DNA of 9,717 bases from NCBI GenBank assembly GCA_035291025.1, contig DATDTB010000055.1:1-9717 (forward strand). Direction: 5' to 3'. The notes under the pieces are model-generated. The model ran no database searches and was not told the DNA's origin. It saw nothing but the letters and a program-made list of their open reading frames with translations. The translations under genes and the position numbers were made by a program. Positions within the stretch are counted from its first letter, which is position 1, and the number at the start of each line of letters is the position of its first letter. The stretch is from DATDTB01 sp035291025 (GTDB taxonomy: Archaea; Iainarchaeota; Iainarchaeia; JAFGOX01; DATDTB01). Shown piece after piece: positions 6,041 through 9,717 of this stretch.

Positions 6041-6499
6041 TCAGGAAAAAGAAACCAGGGAACGCTTTGCCTTTGGAACGTTGCTGTGGAGTCCGTTGTT
6101 TTTAAGCAAGCCGCACCCCAGCACTAAGCCCTTGAAGGAAACGGCCACGAAGCCCGGCGTCACGCGGGACGCGTCGAACTCGCCTGAAGCCAAGTCCTCT
6201 CCTGCCGCGAACTTTTTCGCGGCCGCCTCACCTAACTCCAAAACATTGCATGAAGCCATTCCGCCAACCAGCTGCAGGGCCGCCGTGGAAGGCTTGAAGC
6301 CGTTGGAGGCGCGCGCGAACGGCAGCCCTGTGAACGCCACCCGCTCAACCCAGCGAGTCGCCTGCGCCGCGGCGCGCGTGCACGCGAAAACCTTTCCCTT
6401 GTCGCTTTCCAGGAAATCCAGGGTTTGGAATGCCTTCAAGGGCACCCCGAAGCGTTCCACGAAGTAATCCAATAGCTCACTGCGCCGTTTTTCGCTCAT
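6041..6499 (-). CDS. Stand-alone PUA-like domain of the NOL1/NOP2/Fmu (RsmF) type
   Basis: A 152-residue protein resembling the C-terminal PUA-like RNA-binding region (Nol1_Nop2_Fmu_2 type) that in bacterial RsmF-like rRNA m5C methyltransferases is fused to the catalytic domain. Visible features are a GLPFARASNGFKPSTAALQL block (58-77), a region equivalent to the family's 'GxxLV..dG..LGwG' segment (PGFVAVSFKGLVLGCG, 115-130) and the ending NGLHSNVPKAKRSL, like the KN.yPKgLR signature. It lies just downstream of, and in the same direction as, an m5C methyltransferase gene (gap about 39 bases). The likely role is RNA binding in partnership with that enzyme. ATG 6499 has GGAG three bases upstream; a TTG at 6514 is an alternative. 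Confidence 0.75.
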   Translation of the reverse strand: MSEKRRSELLDYFVERFGVPLKAFQTLDFLESDKGKVFACTRAAAQATRWVERVAFTGLPFARASNGFKPSTAALQLVGGMASCNVLELGEAAAKKFAAGEDLASGEFDASRVTPGFVAVSFKGLVLGCGLLKNNGLHSNVPKAKRSLVSFS

Positions 6500-6538
6500 T
6501 TTCTCCAAAACCAATTAACGCACCCCTTGGGTAAAAAG

Positions 6539-7477
6539 TCAAACCTTTCTGATTTTCGCCAAAAAAAAGCCGCCGGTGTCGTTGTGGTGCGGCCACACGC
6601 GCAGCGCGTTCCCTATGCGTTCGTCAAAGCGCCGTCCCTTCCACTCAGCAACGGCCGGGGAGGCCTTCAACCCGTCAAACGAAACCGGTTCCAGGGACGC
6701 GTTTTCTCTTTCTTTCAACAGGAACTCTACAACCCCTTCGTTTTCCTCGGGGGCGTAAGTGCACGTCGAGTAAACCAGCACGCCGTTTTGCTCCACCAAG
6801 TCAAAAGCCCGCACCAATAGCTGTTTTTGCAGCCGTGAAAAGTCGAAAATGCGTTTCTCCGACCAGTAAGTCAAGGCGTTCCAGTTCTTCCTGATTGTCC
6901 CCTCCGAGCTGCACGGCGCGTCCAGCAGCGCAAAGTTGAACTTTTCCCGCGACTCAAAGCGCCGGAAGTCCGAGTTGGTCGCGACCACGTTCACCGCGCC
7001 CGTCTTTTCAATGTTGGCCTTCAAGGCCTTGAGGCGAGTGAAATCCGAGTCGTTGGCTATTATCACGCCTTGGTTCTTCATCAACGCGGCTAGCTGCGTG
7101 GTCTTGGATCCGGGCGCGGCGGCCGCGTCCAACACCCTGGGCTGAACTGATTCCAAGAGCTCTGCGCGGATTGACTCCGGCGGGAGCATTGAAACGAGTT
7201 CCTGGAAGTAAATCCTGCCAGTGAAGTGTTCAACTGTCGCTGAAACTCTCACGTCATCGCACTCAAAGGCCTCCGGGCACCATTTCACGGGGCGAAGCTT
7301 TATTCCCTTCCCGGAAAAGCCTTCAAGGACTTCGGCAGGCGAGGCCTTCAATGTGTTGACCCTGAACGACTTCGGCAGCTGCGACAGCAGGCATTGCTCG
7401 AATTTTTCCCAGTCATCCACGATTTCCAGGTAGCGTTCCTTGAAGCGGGCGTGAATGCGTGGCGGAGTGTTTTTCAT
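6539..7477 (-). CDS. NOL1/NOP2/sun family RNA m5C methyltransferase
   Basis: A 312-residue SAM-dependent RNA cytosine-C5 methyltransferase, similar in size to archaeal tRNA m5C enzymes (Trm4-like). Motifs in order: the family N-terminal segment SFRVNTLK (37-44), SAM-binding loop DAAAAPGSKTTQ (117-128), the acidic motif ANDSD (141-145), motif IV DAPCSSEG with C189, and motif VI STCTYAPEENE with C239 as the expected catalytic cysteine. The C-terminal GGFFLAKIRK is the usual last strand. The fused RNA-binding C-terminal domain of bacterial RsmF is absent and appears as the next gene. Its ATG overlaps the stop of the upstream membrane protein gene (ATGA), suggesting translational coupling. Whether tRNA or rRNA is the substrate cannot be read. 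Confidence 0.93.
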   Translation of the reverse strand: MKNTPPRIHARFKERYLEIVDDWEKFEQCLLSQLPKSFRVNTLKASPAEVLEGFSGKGIKLRPVKWCPEAFECDDVRVSATVEHFTGRIYFQELVSMLPPESIRAELLESVQPRVLDAAAAPGSKTTQLAALMKNQGVIIANDSDFTRLKALKANIEKTGAVNVVATNSDFRRFESREKFNFALLDAPCSSEGTIRKNWNALTYWSEKRIFDFSRLQKQLLVRAFDLVEQNGVLVYSTCTYAPEENEGVVEFLLKERENASLEPVSFDGLKASPAVAEWKGRRFDERIGNALRVWPHHNDTGGFFLAKIRKV

Positions 7478-7791
7478 GAGCCTTCCTTCAAGCGCTTTTT
7501 CAGGTCCCTGAAAAAGTATTCAAGGGAGTAAGTGGCGAAGTCAAAAATCACCATTGTCAACGCGAACAATGCGGGAACGAAGTTCCAGAATTCGTGCGTT
7601 GGGGGCACGTTCAGGAAGCCAAGGAAAATCGTCAAGCCCCCGGCCGAGATTCCCACGACGCCGGCGAGGAGGAAAAGCGAAAACCCCTTGCCCAGCCCGC
7701 CCGTCACCTTATCCAACAGCCTCAAGAGCTTGTACTCTGCGGCGAAGGCAAGCAGCATTGCCAAAAACCCAATCCACCAGTAAACAGCCAT
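7474..7791 (-). CDS. Three-helix membrane protein, paralogue of its upstream neighbour
   Basis: A 105-residue protein with three hydrophobic segments (about 2-22, 37-60 and 70-92) and a basic tail (DLKKRLKEGS), predicting an integral membrane protein. No family was recognised. It shares a pattern with the gene at 7806-8105: a [K/T]xxGGL stretch after the first helix, an LG..NVP-type junction before an acidic/aromatic loop (THEFWNFVPALF here, DDDAWNAVPVLF there), then the last helix. The ATG at 7791 is 14 bases downstream of that gene's stop; the end overlaps the methyltransferase start by four bases. Function unknown; paralogy and coupling are the only visible clues. Confidence 0.75.
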   Translation of the reverse strand: MAVYWWIGFLAMLLAFAAEYKLLRLLDKVTGGLGKGFSLFLLAGVVGISAGGLTIFLGFLNVPPTHEFWNFVPALFALTMVIFDFATYSLEYFFRDLKKRLKEGS

Positions 7792-7805
7792 TGAAAAAAC
7801 GCCCT

Positions 7806-8105
7806 TTAATGCCTGGAAACTTCCTCAATTACTTTTTCGAGCTTCACCCATGAAGTTCCCGACACTATGACCGCAAGCAGGAAAAGCACTGGCACCGCGT
7901 TCCACGCGTCGTCATCCAACGGCACGTCCGCGCTTCCAAGGTAGGCGGCGGAAAGGCTGTAGGCAAGGAACAACGCCACGCCGGGAAAGAGGTAAAAAAA
8001 GCTGTCCTTCAAGCCGCCTTCAAGAGTTTTGTAAAAGCTGCGCATCCTGTACAGCCCGACGAGCCCGGCAAGCAAGCCCACCCATGCGAGTTCCCAGAAA
8101 ACCAT
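7806..8105 (-). CDS. Three-helix membrane protein, first of a tandem paralogous pair
   Basis: A 99-residue protein with three hydrophobic segments (about 3-20, 36-55 and 66-84) and a charged C-terminus (VKLEKVIEEVSRH). No family was recognised. It aligns end to end with the gene downstream at 7474-7791, sharing GGL after the first helix, ADVP/LNVP before the loop and WN.VP.LF, so the pair arose by duplication and has diverged well beyond near-identity. It is the first gene of the minus-strand run; a G-rich stretch eight bases before its ATG and a TATA-like block at 8151-8160 lie upstream. Confidence 0.75.
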   Translation of the reverse strand: MVFWELAWVGLLAGLVGLYRMRSFYKTLEGGLKDSFFYLFPGVALFLAYSLSAAYLGSADVPLDDDAWNAVPVLFLLAVIVSGTSWVKLEKVIEEVSRH

Positions 8106-8150
8106 TCACTTTGCCCCCCGCTCCGCGCTTGAATGCACGAACAGGCAAAG

Positions 8151-8160
8151 CAATTAAAAC
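8151..8160 (-). promoter_or_regulatory. TATA-like element upstream of the tandem membrane protein genes
   Basis: On the minus strand GTTTTAATTG is the only A/T-rich block in the G/C-rich leader, about 50 bases before ATG 8105. It would give a leader of about 25 bases. Divergent from the promoter at 8176-8185. Confidence 0.4.
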
Positions 8161-8175
8161 AGGTTCACTCGGTCA

Positions 8176-8185
8176 TGTTTAAAGG
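8176..8185 (+). promoter_or_regulatory. TATA-like element, probably giving a leaderless transcript
   Basis: TGTTTAAAGG lies with its centre about 25 bases upstream of ATG 8206, the distance expected when transcription starts at or next to the start codon. There is no ribosome binding site close to this ATG, which agrees with a leaderless message. Confidence 0.45.
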
Positions 8186-8205
8186 GGAAAACGGGGCGCG
8201 GTTGA

Positions 8206-8583
8206 ATGAATGGAAAGGGTGCCGGAAAGCCGAAGGGAATAAAGCGCTTTTTCGCGCGGCGGGCCACGAGAAAGGAACGCGTGAGAAAAGGCCTTGAAAC
8301 GGTTCTCGGCCCCAACCACGAGGAAAGAATGGCGTGGTCCGTGGAGTCGCTGCTGGAAAGAAACAAGGGTTTTGCCAAGGCAACAGGCAGCAAGTCGCTT
8401 GCACGGCAGCAATTACTGGTCGCAAAGCAAAACATTGCCGACTCAATAGACCACGAGCTAGGGCCGAGGGTGGCAAGCGGCGAGCTAACGCGGCGGGAAG
8501 CCTTGTCCATTAGAAACGCGGCCATGGCGGCGTGGGATAAAAAGTTAAAGGAAAGGCTGAAGGCAAAAAGTTTCTATTACTAA
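8206..8583 (+). CDS. Basic helical protein, unknown function
   Basis: A 125-residue protein with no recognised domain. The N-terminal 30 residues are strongly basic (GKPKGIKRFFARRATRKERV), which could bind nucleic acid or a ribosome; the rest is predicted helical, with mixed charge and no membrane segment or cysteines. The ATG at 8206 fits the TATA spacing. Its stop is 14 bases before the next gene, in the same direction, so the two are probably co-transcribed. Codon use resembles the neighbouring genes. A real gene is likely from its length, spacing and promoter, but the role cannot be read. Confidence 0.65.
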   Translation: MNGKGAGKPKGIKRFFARRATRKERVRKGLETVLGPNHEERMAWSVESLLERNKGFAKATGSKSLARQQLLVAKQNIADSIDHELGPRVASGELTRREALSIRNAAMAAWDKKLKERLKAKSFYY

Positions 8584-8597
8584 GCGAAGGCGATGCC

Positions 8598-9107
8598 GTG
8601 GGCCACCAAGTGTTGATTGCAGTGCCTCAAGGCCAAAGCCGGGAGGCTTTCCTGAAGGAGGCGAGGGAAAAGCTAAAGTCCTGGGCTGGGAAAAACGGCT
8701 CACGGGTCCTGGAGCGCCACTTTGAAGGAATCCCGGCCAACGAATTGATTGACCAATTGTACGCGCTCGAGAAAAGCTGCCCCGACCAAGAATTCATTGG
8801 AGCCGTGAGGAAAAAGCTGGGGCTGGAAAAAACCCAGAGCATCGCCTTGAAGGCGTTCGAAAGCCTTTCCCCCAAGGAATGCGTTGCTTACTCGAAAAAG
8901 CTTGAAGCCTTCGCTGCCGCGCTTGAAAAGAAATACGTGGGAAAAAAGGAACAGCCGCACGGCGCCGAGGAAGAGCCTGATTTTGCAGGGCAGGAAAAGT
9001 TCCTGCAGTTCGAGCACGCCACGGCCGCGTGCCGTTATTACGCTAACTGGTACCGCGCCCTGGGGGAACTGGGCTGGGGCGTTGAAAGCGGCTACAGGAA
9101 AGCCTGA
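8598..9107 (+). CDS. Soluble alpha-helical protein, unknown function
   Basis: A 169-residue protein, soluble and mostly helical, with no signal peptide or membrane segment. It has a short beta-like start (HQVLIAVPQG), a charged middle, a Glu/Lys-rich linker (about 118-130) and a final aromatic segment with several Tyr/Trp (YYANWYRALGELGWGVESGY). Three cysteines (60, 94, 144) are scattered without a metal-site pattern. No family was recognised. The start is GTG 8598, preceded by GAAGG at a seven-base spacing; an ATG at 8593 is out of frame. It follows the basic protein gene after 14 bases, so the two products may act together. Confidence 0.7.
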   Translation: MGHQVLIAVPQGQSREAFLKEAREKLKSWAGKNGSRVLERHFEGIPANELIDQLYALEKSCPDQEFIGAVRKKLGLEKTQSIALKAFESLSPKECVAYSKKLEAFAAALEKKYVGKKEQPHGAEEEPDFAGQEKFLQFEHATAACRYYANWYRALGELGWGVESGYRKA

Positions 9108-9125
9108 AGTCAAAATTCAAAAGGC

Positions 9126-9162
9126 TTAAGTATACGTTGGTATACCAAGGTATAAGGTAAAT
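9126..9162 (+). promoter_or_regulatory. Promoter/operator of the toxin-antitoxin pair: 10-base GTATA array
   Basis: Three GTATA units start at 9130, 9140 and 9150 (GTATAC, GTATAC, GTATAA), exactly one helical turn apart; a GTAAAT follows at 9157. The central unit lies in a perfect 12-base palindrome, TTGGTATACCAA (9137-9148). The first A/T block (TTAAGTATA) can serve as a TATA box, with transcription starting near 9155. Antitoxins of ribbon-helix-helix type bind such repeated or palindromic sites to repress their own operon, so this is the likely autoregulatory operator. AAGGT at 9154-9158 can act as the ribosome binding site for ATG 9166. Confidence 0.7.
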
Positions 9163-9165
9163 TTA

Positions 9166-9402
9166 ATGAGCACAACCATAAAGCTTGAAATGGAAACAAA
9201 GGAAGCGCTGGACGACTTCAGGGAGCACTCAAGAGAGTCTTACGACAAGGTAGTGAGAAAGCTGCTCTATATTGCAAGGATTGCGAAAAAAGAGCCAAGG
9301 CTTAGCAAGAAAACTGTCCTAGAAATAGAAGAAGCCCGCAAGCGCATAAAAGCGGGGCAATTCTACACTTTGGAAGAAGTGAAAAAAGAACTGGGACTGT
9401 GA
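9166..9402 (+). CDS. Antitoxin of a RelBE-type pair (probable ribbon-helix-helix)
   Basis: A 78-residue protein directly before a RelE-like toxin. The N-terminus (TTIKLEMETKEALDDFRE) has the strand-plus-helix pattern of ribbon-helix-helix DNA-binding proteins, where the strand inserts in the major groove; the C-terminal part (IEEARKRIKAGQFYTLEEVKKELGL, about 54-78) is like the toxin-wrapping tail of archaeal RelB antitoxins. Expected roles: neutralise the toxin and, with it, repress the promoter through the GTATA array just upstream. The gene is more A+T-rich than the genes to its left, which fits horizontal acquisition. The stop is nine bases before the toxin ATG. Confidence 0.8.
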   Translation: MSTTIKLEMETKEALDDFREHSRESYDKVVRKLLYIARIAKKEPRLSKKTVLEIEEARKRIKAGQFYTLEEVKKELGL

Positions 9403-9411
9403 AAAAAAGTA

Positions 9412-9663
9412 ATGCCTTTTTCTGTAATACTAGATGGAAAGCCAAAAAAGGAACTTGCAAAACTCGAGCGAGCCCTTCAGGCCAGAATAGTAGCAAAACT
9501 TGAATTAGCATCAAACAATCCGTGGCATTTTCTTGGAGGGTTGCGCGGCAGAAGCGAGTTAAAGCTCAGAGTGGGTGACTACAGAATACTTGCCGACGTG
9601 AACTGGGCACAGAAACGAATTGAAGTAACCAAAATAGGTCACCGCAGAAACGTTTACGATTGA
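9412..9663 (+). CDS. RelE-family toxin
   Basis: An 83-residue protein of the RelE/ParE superfamily, matching the usual archaeal RelE length. The diagnostic C-terminal pattern is complete: LRVGDYRILADV (52-63), then IEVTKIGHRRNVYD (70-83), with the basic residues R53, R58, R78, R79 and the terminal Y82 where RelE mRNA interferases place catalytic or RNA-contacting residues. RelE toxins cut mRNA in the ribosomal A site; that activity is inferred from the family. The ATG at 9412 follows the antitoxin stop by nine bases, with no strong ribosome binding site, so translation may be coupled. No truncation or frameshift is visible, so the toxin is probably functional. Confidence 0.9.
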   Translation: MPFSVILDGKPKKELAKLERALQARIVAKLELASNNPWHFLGGLRGRSELKLRVGDYRILADVNWAQKRIEVTKIGHRRNVYD

Positions 9664-9717
9664 ACCTGCGTCTTTCAAAATCCTTTCGCCTGCTTCTAAA
9701 GTGCATGACGCTTAAAA
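9664..9717. other. Right edge, no gene assigned
   Basis: Fifty-four bases after the toxin stop hold no convincing coding start or end. The last bases (CTTAAAA) could be part of a TATA box for a gene beyond the window, but this cannot be judged here. Confidence 0.4.

Noticed and set aside
6099..6103. A run of five T downstream of the lipoprotein gene as a terminator
   Set aside because: It is short, isolated and lies inside the convergent gene, so the evidence for an archaeal U-tract terminator is too weak.
8154..8525. Minus-strand open frames opposite the basic protein gene at 8206-8583
   Set aside because: Their products are Pro/Phe/Ser-rich without domains, and the plus-strand frame has better promoter spacing and a downstream co-directional gene; the plus strand is preferred, not proven.
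1..9717. CRISPR array, tRNA, rRNA or insertion sequence
   Set aside because: No spaced direct repeats, no cloverleaf-like segment, no transposase motifs and no terminal inverted repeats were seen by eye; a tRNA search by computer was not possible.

Overview
The window looks like a piece of an archaeal chromosome, most likely from a small-genome (DPANN-type) archaeon; the lineage is an inference. Supporting signs are A/T-rich TATA-like boxes about 25-45 bases before several starts, GGAGG-type ribosome binding sites, an archaeal RelE-type toxin, a stand-alone ATP-cone protein, a short MGMT-like protein, an archaeal-size NOL1/NOP2/sun RNA methyltransferase and a LEA-type-2 membrane-anchored protein. 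Genes are packed tightly, many overlapping by 1-14 bases, and base composition is fairly G+C-rich except in the toxin-antitoxin module at the right end. No rRNA, tRNA, CRISPR array, insertion sequence or phage gene was seen.

Layout. (1) 1-1415, plus strand: the 3' part of a CcdA/DsbD-type membrane thiol-disulfide transporter, a stand-alone ATP-cone protein and a short MGMT-family protein. (2) 1412-4781, minus strand: a tightly overlapping four-gene run, in transcription order a YruB-like glutaredoxin, a six-cysteine zinc-ribbon-like protein, an orphan RnfD/NqrB-like membrane protein and a large exported transglutaminase-like protein. (3) 4861-6028: a divergent pair, a membrane-anchored LEA-2 protein (minus) and a small lipoprotein (plus), which appear to share one symmetric TATA element. 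(4) 6041-8105, minus strand: two paralogous three-helix membrane proteins, then an RNA m5C methyltransferase and, as a separate gene, the PUA-like domain that in bacterial RsmF-type enzymes is fused to its C-terminus. (5) 8206-9107, plus strand: two unrecognised soluble proteins, probably co-transcribed. (6) 9121-9663, plus strand: an antitoxin/RelE toxin pair preceded by an operator-like array of GTATA repeats spaced exactly 10 bases apart.

How the genes may work together. The glutaredoxin, Cys-rich ribbon protein and RnfD-like membrane protein suggest a small thiol/flavin redox unit linked to an exported transglutaminase-like protein, with CcdA possibly supplying reducing equivalents across the membrane; this is inferred from gene order only. 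The methyltransferase and PUA-like gene probably act on the same RNA substrate. The toxin-antitoxin pair looks like a later arrival: it is visibly more A+T-rich, with more AGA, ATA and AAA codons than its neighbours.
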